Under the pieces are notes generated by a model. It was given only the letters and a program-made list of their open reading frames with translations, searched no databases and was not told the origin of the DNA. Of a stretch of DNA of 64,000 nucleotides, positions 1-7,460 are shown in pieces (position 1 is the stretch's first letter; the number at the start of each line of letters is the position of its first letter). The translations under genes and the position numbers were made by a program. Source of the DNA: an uncultured Bacteroidales bacterium (GTDB lineage Bacteria > Bacteroidota > Bacteroidia > Bacteroidales > Paludibacteraceae); assembly GCA_902762355.1 (NCBI GenBank), contig CACWNR010000003.1, forward strand, positions 124,001 to 188,000, in the 5' to 3' direction.

Positions 1-282
1 GCTCACAAGGCAGCTAAGATTCTGGCAGACGCACAGGCACTGGAGGCTAAACTCGCAGAGACCGTAATCGAGGTTAAAGTAAAAGCTAACGAGGACGGAA
101 AGATCTTCGGTACAGTAACCACCCAAAACATCGCTGACGCTTTGGCAGCTAACGAGATCAAAATCGACAAGAAGGTGATCACTATCGCTGAGCCGATCAA
201 GGAGTTGGGTGAGCACACCGCACAGGCTCGTCTGCATCGTGAGGTAAAAGCTGACATCAAGTTGAATGTTGTAGCTGAGTAA
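1..282 (+). CDS. rplI: 50S ribosomal protein L9, C-terminal part (cut by window edge)
   Basis: The reading frame is open from the first base and ends in TAA, giving 93 residues. They match the C-terminal half of L9: the end of the long connecting helix (AHKAAKILADAQALEAKL) and the globular rRNA-binding domain with EDGKIFGTVTTQNIADAL. L9 binds 23S rRNA near the L1 stalk. The N-terminal domain and start lie upstream of the window. rpmE follows 33 bases later in the same direction, so the two are probably co-transcribed. Confidence 0.93.
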   Translation, partial: AHKAAKILADAQALEAKLAETVIEVKVKANEDGKIFGTVTTQNIADALAANEIKIDKKVITIAEPIKELGEHTAQARLHREVKADIKLNVVAE

Positions 283-315
283 TTGTTTAACAGATTAAAA
301 AAGGAGAAAAATCTT

Positions 316-570
316 ATGAAACAAGGAATTCATCCTGATAACTACCGCGTAGTAGTTTTCAAAGATATGTCTGACGGTACTCAGTTCTTCAGCCGCTCTA
401 CAGCAGCTACCAAGGACACGATCGAAATCGACGGCGTTAAGTATCCGCTTATCAAGTTGGAGATCTCGAACACGAGTCACCCGTTCTACACCGGTAAGTC
501 CAAACTCGTGGACACCGCAGGTCGTGTGGACAAGTTCATGTCTCGCTACGGCAACCGCAACCGCAAGTAA
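316..570 (+). CDS. rpmE: 50S ribosomal protein L31, type B
   Basis: An 84-residue protein beginning [20 protein letters not shown] and containing the L31 signature [20 protein letters not shown]. No CxxC pair is present, so this is the zinc-independent type B form. The ATG at 316 is preferred because AAGGAG lies about nine bases upstream and the protein then starts at the conserved N-terminus; an in-frame TTG at 283 is possible but would add an unrelated leader. A strong terminator follows directly. TTGTTTAAC at 283-291 in the leader recurs before three other genes here. Confidence 0.93.
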   Translation: MKQGIHPDNYRVVVFKDMSDGTQFFSRSTAATKDTIEIDGVKYPLIKLEISNTSHPFYTGKSKLVDTAGRVDKFMSRYGNRNRK

Positions 571-580
571 TGCGAAGCAA

Positions 581-616
581 AATAAGAGCGGACGAGTGTG
601 TCCGCTCTTATTTTAT
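581..616 (+). terminator. Rho-independent terminator after rpmE
   Basis: AATAAGAGCGGAC (581-593) pairs perfectly with GTCCGCTCTTATT (600-612) around a 6-base loop and is followed by T-rich sequence. It closes the ribosomal protein transcript. Confidence 0.85.
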
Positions 617-653
617 TTATGATTTTAGATTTATGATTTAAGATTTTTGATAT
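615..653 (+). repeat. Heptanucleotide array (family A) before the pnuC-like gene
   Basis: Consecutive 7-base units TATGATT, TTAGATT, TATGATT, TAAGATT, TTTGATA fill the gap between the rpmE terminator and the next ATG. The period is 7 although the units vary. Confidence 0.75.
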
Positions 654-654
654 T

Positions 655-1422
655 ATGAAAAACGCACAACTTTGGAAGGCTTTAGGCCGCAACTTACTTC
701 TCTCGATTGGCATGTTCGCATGCATCTTCTTACTTCTTTGGATTGCCGAGCTCTTCATTTTTGAGCCGGGCACGCTGCTCAAATGGCACGATGCCGCATG
801 GTGCGTCGGTATTCCGGCAAGTATCATCGGCGTGAGTTACATCTTGACCATCCGCGACCCGCAGAACTACACTGGTTTCTTTGCAGGAATCGTGATGTCG
901 GCGTTGTTAGGTGTTCAATTCACGCTCCAGAAGAGTTACGACAGTACATTCCTTTATTTCTTTGTGTTTATTCCGTTCCAGATGATGAGTATCTATAAAT
1001 GGAGTCGCAATAAAGATGACGGAGGAGCAAGCTTTGAGCCGAAGTTCCTGGATATCCCGCGTTTCTGGTTATCGATCTTCATCGGTCTGGCGGTAACGGC
1101 AGGGGATTACTTTATTCAGACGGTTGTCTTCCAACATAACGGATTCGGGGAGAATATAGCGGTGAAGTTGTGTAACGGTTTGATGATTTCATCCTCGTTC
1201 CTGGCGAACTACTGGTTGATCTATCGCAAGAATGATTCTTGGTTGTACTGGTTCATCTACAGCGTAGCCGGTATTGTGCTATTCATCGTTCTGGGAAATA
1301 TCTTCTCGCTGGTACTATTCTGCTTCTTCCTGGTGATCAACTCGATGGCCGGTATTGCATGGATCAAGAACACGAAACCGGAGAATCTATACTGGGCAGC
1401 GCCGTTTTTAGGTAAGAAATGA
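655..1422 (+). CDS. pnuC: PnuC-family nicotinamide riboside/vitamin transporter
   Basis: A 255-residue inner membrane protein with about seven hydrophobic segments. It fits the PnuC family: a mid-protein segment ending in MMSIYKWSRNKDD, resembling the family W-x-W region, and late helices around ANYWLIYRKNDSWLYWFIYS. PnuC proteins facilitate diffusion of nicotinamide riboside or, in some branches, thiamine or riboflavin; the substrate cannot be read here. No thiamine or FMN riboswitch was found upstream. The stop overlaps the next start (ATGA), implying coupled translation with the pseudouridine synthase. Confidence 0.75.
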   Translation: MKNAQLWKALGRNLLLSIGMFACIFLLLWIAELFIFEPGTLLKWHDAAWCVGIPASIIGVSYILTIRDPQNYTGFFAGIVMSALLGVQFTLQKSYDSTFLYFFVFIPFQMMSIYKWSRNKDDGGASFEPKFLDIPRFWLSIFIGLAVTAGDYFIQTVVFQHNGFGENIAVKLCNGLMISSSFLANYWLIYRKNDSWLYWFIYSVAGIVLFIVLGNIFSLVLFCFFLVINSMAGIAWIKNTKPENLYWAAPFLGKK

Positions 1423-2315
1423 TTCGAAAAAAAGATACAATATTGCGCGTAGCGGAGCCTACGCAATTAATGGACTTCCTGATCGCGAAGATGGGAGGTA
1501 TGGCACGTTCGTCGGTCAAGCAGTTGCTTGGCCAACGTCGTGTTAAAGTGGGTAACGCCGTACAGACACGGCATGATTTTGCGCTGAAAGTCGGCGATGT
1601 AGTGACGGTGAGTTCGGGTCGTGGCAACAGTCAGTTGACGCACCCGAAGTTGAAGATCGTCTATGAGGACGATGATTTGATTGTGGTCAATAAGCAACCG
1701 GGACTGCTGACCGTAGCGGCTACACCGGGTAGCAGCGAGACCACCGCATACTCTATCCTGCGCGCGTACGTTAAGAAACAGAACGCGCGCGCGGGCATCT
1801 ATGTAGTGCATCGTCTGGATCGGGAGACGAGCGGTTTGTTGGTTTTTGCCCGTTCGGAAGAGTTACAGCATTACATGCGTGAGTACTGGCGTGAGTTGGT
1901 TCAGGAGCGCACGTATATCGCATTGGCGGAGGGTACTTTGAATCCACGCGAAGGCAAGATCACGACGTGGCTGACGGAGGACAAGCGCAATGCGGTGGTG
2001 TACTCATCGCCGGTGGATGACGGAGGCGATATCGCCATTACGAATTATAAGACCTTACGTACTTCGCCAGACGGGGCGTACTCGTTGGTTGAGTTGCATC
2101 TGGAGACCGGACGCACGAATCAGATCCGTGTGCATCTGGCGAGCAAGGGTTGTCCGGTGGTGGGCGACCGCAAATACGGCCACGGCAACGAGAACAGTCC
2201 GATCGACCGGCTCTGCCTGCATGCGAAAGTGCTGGCGTTTATCCATCCCGTGACGGAGAAGACGGTGCGCTTCGAGAGTCCCGTTCCGAAAGAATTTAAC
2301 AGAGTGATTGTATGA
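1419..2315 (+). CDS. RluA-family 23S rRNA/tRNA pseudouridine synthase
   Basis: 298 residues. An N-terminal S4 RNA-binding domain (about 10-65, ARSSVKQLLGQRRVKVGN) is followed by the RluA/RluD catalytic domain with VVNKQPGLLTV and the catalytic motif HRLDRETSGL near residue 130, whose Asp is the nucleophile. The C-terminal part contains LETGRTNQIRVHLA. The target uridine cannot be assigned between the RluA, RluC and RluD types. It overlaps its neighbours by 4 bases on both sides, placing it in a three-gene coupled unit. Confidence 0.88.
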   Translation: MIRKKDTILRVAEPTQLMDFLIAKMGGMARSSVKQLLGQRRVKVGNAVQTRHDFALKVGDVVTVSSGRGNSQLTHPKLKIVYEDDDLIVVNKQPGLLTVAATPGSSETTAYSILRAYVKKQNARAGIYVVHRLDRETSGLLVFARSEELQHYMREYWRELVQERTYIALAEGTLNPREGKITTWLTEDKRNAVVYSSPVDDGGDIAITNYKTLRTSPDGAYSLVELHLETGRTNQIRVHLASKGCPVVGDRKYGHGNENSPIDRLCLHAKVLAFIHPVTEKTVRFESPVPKEFNRVIV

Positions 2316-3628
2316 GAAAGATTTTAATCCTTGCTCTTTGTTCGTTGTTTTTTGTTCCGGTTTTCGGAGCGAAACGCAAAGTGCACACGATAGGCGACAG
2401 TACGATGTCGGAGTATAAACCTGCCGCGACACCCAAGCGCGGTTGGGGTATGTACCTGCAGGCGTTTTTCAACACGGACTCGGTAGAGGTGAATAACCGC
2501 GGCAAGAGCGGCGCGAGTACACGTACGTTCTACGAGACGGAGAACCTGTGGGCTTCGGTAAAGTCGCAGATGAGTGCCGGTGACTACCTCATTATTCAGT
2601 TCGCGCACAACGATGAGAAATGCAAAGGCGAGGATGTCTATGTGGAGAATGCGAAGTTACGCGCCGAAGGCAAGGACACCCTGACTGACATGCGCGGTAC
2701 GGAGCCGAATACGACGTACAAGGCGTTTTTGCGCAAGTATATAACGGAGGCACGTGAAAAAGGCGTGACACCAATATTGATGGGACCTATCTGCCGCGCG
2801 TACTTTAAGGACGGCAAGATCAATGACGAGGGAAGGCACGTGCTTGCGGAGAATAAAAACTATGTGCGTTCTATGCAAGAAGTAGCGGAGGAGACGGGCG
2901 TGCCGTTCTTGGATATGACGGCTCGTTCGCAGGAACTATACGAGCAACAGGGTAAAGAGTATTGCATGGCACATTATTTCAACTGCGGTGACAAGACGCA
3001 CACGAGTGCTGAAGGCGGTATGGCGATTGCGAGTCTGGCGTACGAGTTGATCAGTCAAGCACCGGAGTTGAGTGAAATGCAGGCATGGACCGTTTTCCCC
3101 AGTAAGGAGCAGTTTACGGCCTATGCGCAGAACATAGAGGAGAAGGGGAAGAAAGCAGCTTTTGCGGCCAAAGGCGAAGAATTTCTATTAACCTTTAGCA
3201 ATTATCGATTAGAGAATATAGAACTGCAGAAAGGCGGTTTTGTACCTACAGGTGGTATGTGGCCGGCAGGGGAGATTGATGAGGTAGCCAACCGGTATAT
3301 CGAATATACGATCAAGGCGAAGAAGAAAAAAGGACTGGTGATAGAGACGATTACATTGCCCGTTTGCGCGAAAGGCGGAAATGGCATGAACATCCATATC
3401 AACTACGGTTTTGGCGATGCCTTCCGGGACGTGACGACTATCTACGAGAATACGGCACTGCCGAAGAACAAATGGATCACCGTGAAACTCGATCAGCCTA
3501 TATTGGTTCCAGCTAACGAGACGCTGCATATACGCGTGTTGCCTTGGTATGATTCGAACGGAAAGCCGCAAGCAAAGAAATACCTCCGACTCAAAGAGCT
3601 GAAGGTAACAGGAAAGAGATTGCAATAA
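2312..3628 (+). CDS. Secreted SGNH/GDSL esterase, CE12 rhamnogalacturonan acetylesterase-like
   Basis: 438 residues with a signal peptide (MRKILILALCSLFFVPVFGA). SGNH blocks are clear: GDSTMSEY (nucleophile Ser), NRGKSGAST, QFAHNDEK (block III Asn) and DKTHTSAEGG (catalytic Asp/His). This layout matches CE12 acetylesterases that remove acetyl groups from pectic rhamnogalacturonan. A C-terminal beta-rich region of about 160 residues has no clear assignment. The start overlaps the rluA-like stop (ATGA). Function is inferred from motifs; another polysaccharide acetylesterase is possible. Confidence 0.8.
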   Translation: MRKILILALCSLFFVPVFGAKRKVHTIGDSTMSEYKPAATPKRGWGMYLQAFFNTDSVEVNNRGKSGASTRTFYETENLWASVKSQMSAGDYLIIQFAHNDEKCKGEDVYVENAKLRAEGKDTLTDMRGTEPNTTYKAFLRKYITEAREKGVTPILMGPICRAYFKDGKINDEGRHVLAENKNYVRSMQEVAEETGVPFLDMTARSQELYEQQGKEYCMAHYFNCGDKTHTSAEGGMAIASLAYELISQAPELSEMQAWTVFPSKEQFTAYAQNIEEKGKKAAFAAKGEEFLLTFSNYRLENIELQKGGFVPTGGMWPAGEIDEVANRYIEYTIKAKKKKGLVIETITLPVCAKGGNGMNIHINYGFGDAFRDVTTIYENTALPKNKWITVKLDQPILVPANETLHIRVLPWYDSNGKPQAKKYLRLKELKVTGKRLQ

Positions 3629-3661
3629 AAAAGAAAGCCGCTCGATGAGCGGCTTCTCTTT
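3629..3661. terminator. Bidirectional terminator between convergent genes
   Basis: AAAGCCGCTC and GAGCGGCTTC pair around GAT (core about 3634-3655), with A-rich sequence on one side and TCTCTTTTT on the other. It serves the esterase (plus) and the exbD gene (minus). Confidence 0.85.
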
Positions 3662-4132
3662 TTAGTAGCTTGTGCGCTGCGTTGCAGCGTAGCTGATCTT
3701 GAGTGCGTAAGCGCGACGGAGTTCCTGCTTGATGTCGGCGATGACACCCATGCGGGTTTCCTTGTCGGCTTTGATGGAGACGGTCATCAGACCCTGGTCG
3801 CTCTCCTTCATGGACGAACGCTCATTGACGATATACTCGCCGATCTCCTTCACTTCAGCGAATTGGTCATTCAACTGGATACGCGTCTCTGCACCGTATT
3901 GTTTACGAAACTCAGCAGTCGGCGTACCTACGTAGATATAACGCACAAGGGATTTATTCTCCAGCTTGGTGAGCTCTGTAGCCTGCGGGTTTTGGAACTG
4001 CACCTTGTAACTTACTTCCTTCATTGACGTAACGGACATGAAGAAGAAGAGCAGCATGAAGATAATATCAGGGAGAGACGACGTGTTGAGCGCCGGCATC
4101 TCACGTTTCTCATTTCTACGAATCTTTGCCAT
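3662..4132 (-). CDS. exbD: ExbD/TolR-type biopolymer transport protein (second copy)
   Basis: 156 residues from the ATG at 4132 (MAKIRRNEKREMP). One N-terminal transmembrane helix follows (about 23-40, SLPDIIFMLLFFFMSVTSM) with the conserved proton-path Asp in LPDIIF, then a periplasmic domain. A longer frame upstream of this Met overlaps the preceding gene and is rejected. ExbD works with ExbB to power TonB-dependent outer membrane import. It starts just after the first exbD, and two adjacent exbD genes are usual in Bacteroidetes. Confidence 0.87.
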   Translation of the reverse strand: MAKIRRNEKREMPALNTSSLPDIIFMLLFFFMSVTSMKEVSYKVQFQNPQATELTKLENKSLVRYIYVGTPTAEFRKQYGAETRIQLNDQFAEVKEIGEYIVNERSSMKESDQGLMTVSIKADKETRMGVIADIKQELRRAYALKISYAATQRTSY

Positions 4133-4133
4133 G

Positions 4134-4712
4134 TTAGTTACCGTAATTTTTAGGTTCAGCCTCGGAAATCTTCTGAGGATAGATCTTTTGGATCTGTTTC
4201 TGTTGATCCTCTTCGAGTTCGTTGTAAGCCTTATGGAAATACTTCTGCGCGCATTCTTCGCGCAATTCATTATAGGCAGCCACGAGTTCGTTTTGAACGT
4301 CCAGATATGCCTGGTACCGTGTATCCACGTCGTTCTGAACAGAGATAACGTGATCCTTGGTGTATTTGATTACACCGAACGGAGCACCGAAATCCTCTTC
4401 GAACAATTTCGGATAGTATTCCGCATTCTCTTCGTTCTTAATGAACTTTTTGGCGTTCTCTCTCAGTTGCTTCACATCCATCAACTGGCCTTGCACCATA
4501 AGCTGGTTGGCGGAGTTAATCTTCACTACCAGCAGGTTGCGCTTGTTGATATCCTTATCCTCCACTTTTTGGTCAGGTGGAATAGGCGCAGGCAGACGGC
4601 GAGCCAGTCCTTGGTTCACATCCATAGAGGTGGTCACCAAGAAGAAAATCAGCAACAGGAACGAGATGTCGGCCATAGAGCTGGCGTTGATCTGTGGGAC
4701 TTTCTTTGCCAT
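4134..4712 (-). CDS. exbD: ExbD/TolR-type biopolymer transport protein (first copy)
   Basis: 192 residues starting MAKKVPQINASSMADISFLLLIFF: one transmembrane helix with the conserved Asp in MADISF, then a periplasmic domain longer than in the second copy and rich in charged helix near its end. The stop lies one base before the start of the second exbD. It probably forms a heteromeric stator with the ExbB-like protein encoded at 5265-6089. Confidence 0.88.
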   Translation of the reverse strand: MAKKVPQINASSMADISFLLLIFFLVTTSMDVNQGLARRLPAPIPPDQKVEDKDINKRNLLVVKINSANQLMVQGQLMDVKQLRENAKKFIKNEENAEYYPKLFEEDFGAPFGVIKYTKDHVISVQNDVDTRYQAYLDVQNELVAAYNELREECAQKYFHKAYNELEEDQQKQIQKIYPQKISEAEPKNYGN

Positions 4713-4724
4713 GATAAATGTGAT

Positions 4725-5204
4725 TTACTTCGACAGTTTTTTAGTATGTACATACCCCCAGATCATTGTACCGATGGTAGCAATGAAGAGGAAATAGCAA
4801 GCATAGATAACAGCGTCAGCCAATTGAGCCCATGCGCCTTCGTTATCCGTACCTTCGTAACCGATGATATTGATTTTCTCCGGGCTACCGAGGAACCAGC
4901 AGATGAGAGCCAGCAGGATGAAACCACCTACGACACCAAGCGTCATGTACGCTTTGCGGCGGTTGGTCTTCCAGTTGTTGGCAAAATCCACACAAACCAC
5001 AGCCAAGGTGATCAGCACTACCAGTCCGACCAGGATATAGACCCAGATGAGGAAAGCATCGGTGAAGCGAGGAATATCCAGGAAATCACCGGCCACCTCG
5101 AGACTACCATTGGAGCCGCCGAGGAAGAACAACGCGATGAACACGATGCCTAATCCCAGCAACGTCCAGAGGGCAATCTTAGGTAACATTTTATAATCTT
5201 TCAT
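4725..5204 (-). CDS. Small four-helix membrane protein of the exb operon
   Basis: 159 residues with four predicted membrane helices (about 9-29, 49-72, 86-107, 129-150) and a short basic loop (NNWKTNRRKA) between helices 2 and 3. I do not recognise an enzymatic motif. The position between exbB and exbD, all on one strand with short gaps, suggests a role in or near the ExbB-ExbD complex. TTGTTTAAC lies 19 bases upstream of the start. Confidence 0.75.
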   Translation of the reverse strand: MKDYKMLPKIALWTLLGLGIVFIALFFLGGSNGSLEVAGDFLDIPRFTDAFLIWVYILVGLVVLITLAVVCVDFANNWKTNRRKAYMTLGVVGGFILLALICWFLGSPEKINIIGYEGTDNEGAWAQLADAVIYACYFLFIATIGTMIWGYVHTKKLSK

Positions 5205-5264
5205 AATTGCTCAAAATTGTTTGGTTAAACAATAGTTTTCAGCTATCAGCTATCCGCTGTCAGC
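5205..5264. repeat. Gap with ATTGTTT hairpin and heptanucleotide array (family A)
   Basis: ATTGTTT (5216-5222) pairs with AAACAAT (5227-5233). Immediately after it come 7-base units CAGCTAT, CAGCTAT, CCGCTGT, CAGCTTA (about 5240-5267), reaching the exbB stop codon. The sequence lies between exbB and the downstream membrane protein gene in the transcript. Confidence 0.6.
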
Positions 5265-6089
5265 TTATTTCTTTTTTTGAGCAGCGTCGTACTCTACTAC
5301 GATATCGAGCAGGCTAATCGAGCTGTCCTCCATCTCATTTACCAGCCCCTCAACGAGGCTGAGGATGTAGTTGTAGAACAACTGGAGAACAACAGCAATA
5401 ATCAAACCGAGGAGGGTGGTCAACAGAGCGACCTTGATACCGCCGGCAACAACGGTAGCCGAGATATCACCAACTTGCTGGATCTTATCGAATGCCTCGA
5501 TCATACCGATGATGGTACCCAAGAATCCGAGAGACGGAGCGATCGCGATGAACAGGGTAATCCAAGAGAGGTTCTTCTCCAAGAGACCGAGTTGTACGCC
5601 ACCGTAGGAAGCAACGGTTTTCTCCACTACGTCGATACCCTCGTCATAGCGGCTCAGACCTTGATAGAAGATCGAAGCAACGGGGCCACGGGTGTTACGG
5701 CAAACGTCGAGTGCTTTCTCGATACCGCCCTGCTTGAGAGCAGCTTCAATATTAGCGAGCAACTCTTTGGTGTTTGTTTTGCTCAACGACAGATAGATAA
5801 TACGCTCGATACAGAGAGCGAGACCGAATACGAGAGTAACGAGGGTCAGAGCCATAAAGCCTGCACCACCTTCGATGAACTTCGTTTTCAACGTTTTGTG
5901 AAGAGCAACGAGTCCGCCATCTTCCTCAGCGGGAGCCTCAGCTACTTCTTCTACTGCTGCAGGAGCAGCTTCGTCTACTTGTTCAACAGCAGCCTCTTCT
6001 ACAGCAGCTGCTTCTTCTTGTGCCATCATCACTGCGCTACCAAAGGTAAGCATAGCCAGCACTGTCAGAGTTGCAAATACTTTTTTCAT
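5265..6089 (-). CDS. exbB: ExbB/TolQ/MotA-family proton channel with extended N-terminus
   Basis: 274 residues. The N-terminus looks like a cleavable signal (MKKVFATLTVLAMLTFGSAVMMAQ) and is followed by an Ala/Glu-rich, low-complexity stretch (about 25-58) before the three-helix ExbB core. Core motifs include SLGFLGTIIGMIEAF and a long paired helix near IKVALLTTLLGLIIAVV. ExbB forms the pentameric proton channel around the ExbD dimer. The signal-like start and acidic spacer are an elaboration seen in Bacteroidetes ExbB. It is the first gene of the operon. Confidence 0.88.
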   Translation of the reverse strand: MKKVFATLTVLAMLTFGSAVMMAQEEAAAVEEAAVEQVDEAAPAAVEEVAEAPAEEDGGLVALHKTLKTKFIEGGAGFMALTLVTLVFGLALCIERIIYLSLSKTNTKELLANIEAALKQGGIEKALDVCRNTRGPVASIFYQGLSRYDEGIDVVEKTVASYGGVQLGLLEKNLSWITLFIAIAPSLGFLGTIIGMIEAFDKIQQVGDISATVVAGGIKVALLTTLLGLIIAVVLQLFYNYILSLVEGLVNEMEDSSISLLDIVVEYDAAQKKK

Positions 6090-6138
6090 GAGAATAATAA
6101 ATTAATTTAAGTTATTTGTGTTTATTGTGTTTTCACCT

Positions 6139-6346
6139 TAACGGGGATTCGGACTCCGCCTTGCTTCGCAATTCCCCGGGGATTGCTTCGTCGCTCCGCT
6201 CCTTGCGGAGAGACGGGGATTCGGACTCCGCCTTGCTTCGCAATTCCCCCGAATTCCAACAAGCTGCCGCTGGCACCTTGTTCAAGCCTTTCACTTCTTT
6301 CGCTCACTCAAGCAAGCTTGGACTCGCTCTTGTTGTGAAAGTCTTG
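6139..6346 (-). repeat. Decayed copies of the tRNA-Ser 3' half
   Basis: Downstream of tRNA-Ser(GGA) the block TTGCGGAGAGACGGGGATTC, identical to the tRNA 3' end and T arm on the complementary strand, reappears at about 6204-6223. A shorter copy (ACGGGGATTC followed by the same GGACTCCGCC) lies at 6141. Two copies of a 37-base segment (6141-6177 and 6213-6249) are nearly identical. The remainder (6250-6346) has CTTTCAC/GTGAAAG arms and no gene. Confidence 0.7.
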
Positions 6347-6434
6347 CGGAGAGACGGGGATTCGAACCCCGGAAACCCTTTTGAAGTTTACACGCTTTCC
6401 AGGCGTGCCTCTTAAACCACTCGAGCATCTCTCC
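6347..6434 (-). tRNA. tRNA-Ser (anticodon GGA)
   Basis: Class II tRNA of 88 bases. Acceptor GGAGAGA pairs with TCTCTCC, the anticodon loop is CTGGAAA, a long variable arm is present, and the T loop is TTCGAAT. The discriminator is G, as expected for serine tRNAs, and CCA is not encoded. Confidence 0.95.
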
Positions 6435-6583
6435 TTCGTCGAAAGTGGCTTACGATGACTTCGTTACTACGTAACTCGTATAATCGCCGCACTTCCTCCT
6501 CTTCGGTCTGCGAACACTACGTTAGTTCACATCCCGATATATTTCCGTTACTTATTAGAACGCGCAAATCTCAATATCGGCTA

Positions 6584-6614
6584 CAAAATTACTACTTTTT
6601 TCGCACATACGCAA
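6584..6614 (-). promoter_or_regulatory. Bacteroidetes-type promoter for tRNA-Ser(GGA)
   Basis: On the minus strand TTG (6614-6612) and TAATTTTG (6591-6584) are 20 bases apart. Transcription would begin about 140 bases before the tRNA 5' end, giving a long leader. The rest of the 6435-6644 gap holds no gene. Confidence 0.7.
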
Positions 6615-6644
6615 GAGTTTGTGCAAATTTTTACGTTTTTTCTA

Positions 6645-7424
6645 TTATTTTATGCCAAAAAGTTGACGTGCATTGGCACTTGTGACCTCTATTATCTGTT
6701 CGACGGAGCAATTATAGACCTGTGCAAGTCGTTCGGCGACGTGGATCATCAAGCGACTCTCGTTACGTTCTCCTCTATGAGGAGTGGGCGCCAAATACGG
6801 GCCATCCGTCTCGAGTACGATCCGTTCCAAAGGAACGACTTCGAGCGTCTCCGACAGTTTGCAATTCTTGAAGGTCAACACGCCTCCAATGCCCAGGTAG
6901 AAGCCCATTTGGAGGTATTGTTGTGCCACCTCTTTGCTGCCGTTGAAGCAGTGAATGACGCCTTTGATTGGTGATTGGTGATTGCTGATTGCTGATTTTA
7001 GCACCTTCAGCGTATCTTCAGTGGCTTCACGGCTATGAATCATAATGGGCAGGTTGAGTTCGGCAGCCAAGTCCAACTGACGTTGGAACACTTCGTGTTG
7101 GGCATCCTTGAAGGTGGTATCCCAGTAGTAGTCAAAGCCTATCTCTCCGATGGCGACCAACTCATCGCGGTGCTCCCGAATAGCTTTTTCGATGATCGTC
7201 CATTGTTCCTGCCAGTCTTCTTTGACATCCTGCGGATGAAAACCAAGTCCGGCATAACAGTAGCCCGGGTGCTTATGGCACACATCGAGGATGCCGGGTA
7301 TGGAGTCAGCATTGACGCCTGGCACCAGCATGGCTTCCACCCCACTCTCGCGTTGGCGGGCAATGACTTCTTCGCGATCCGACGCGTACGCCTCTTCGTC
7401 TAAATGTATATGTGTATCGATCAT
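6645..7424 (-). CDS. tatD: TatD-family metal-dependent DNase/hydrolase
   Basis: 259 residues. The N-terminal MIDTHIHLD gives the metal-binding HxH, GEIGFDYYW the central Glu, MIHSREA and IHCFNGS further His ligands, and LETDGPYL the final Asp of the TIM-barrel amidohydrolase fold. TatD proteins are Mg-dependent 3'-5' nucleases. Residues about 141-151 (KSAISNHQSPI) are encoded by a heptanucleotide array and lie between two conserved motifs, probably a surface loop. The gene follows queA closely on the same strand. Confidence 0.9.
   Translation of the reverse strand: MIDTHIHLDEEAYASDREEVIARQRESGVEAMLVPGVNADSIPGILDVCHKHPGYCYAGLGFHPQDVKEDWQEQWTIIEKAIREHRDELVAIGEIGFDYYWDTTFKDAQHEVFQRQLDLAAELNLPIMIHSREATEDTLKVLKSAISNHQSPIKGVIHCFNGSKEVAQQYLQMGFYLGIGGVLTFKNCKLSETLEVVPLERIVLETDGPYLAPTPHRGERNESRLMIHVAERLAQVYNCSVEQIIEVTSANARQLFGIK
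6964..6999 (-). repeat. Heptanucleotide array (family A) inside tatD
   Basis: On the plus strand units GATTGGT, GATTGGT, GATTGCT, GATTGCT, GATTTTA follow with a 7-base period; in tatD they encode SAISNHQSPI. Confidence 0.85.
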
Positions 7425-7428
7425 AATT

Positions 7429-7460
7429 ATGATTTCAAATTTATGATTTATGATTTAAGA
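7429..7460. repeat. Heptanucleotide array (family A) at the queA-tatD junction
   Basis: Units of the type TATGATT, TCAAATT, TATGATT, TATGATT, TAAGATA span the queA stop codon and the gap before tatD. The last residues of QueA (ILNHKS) come from it. Confidence 0.75.
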
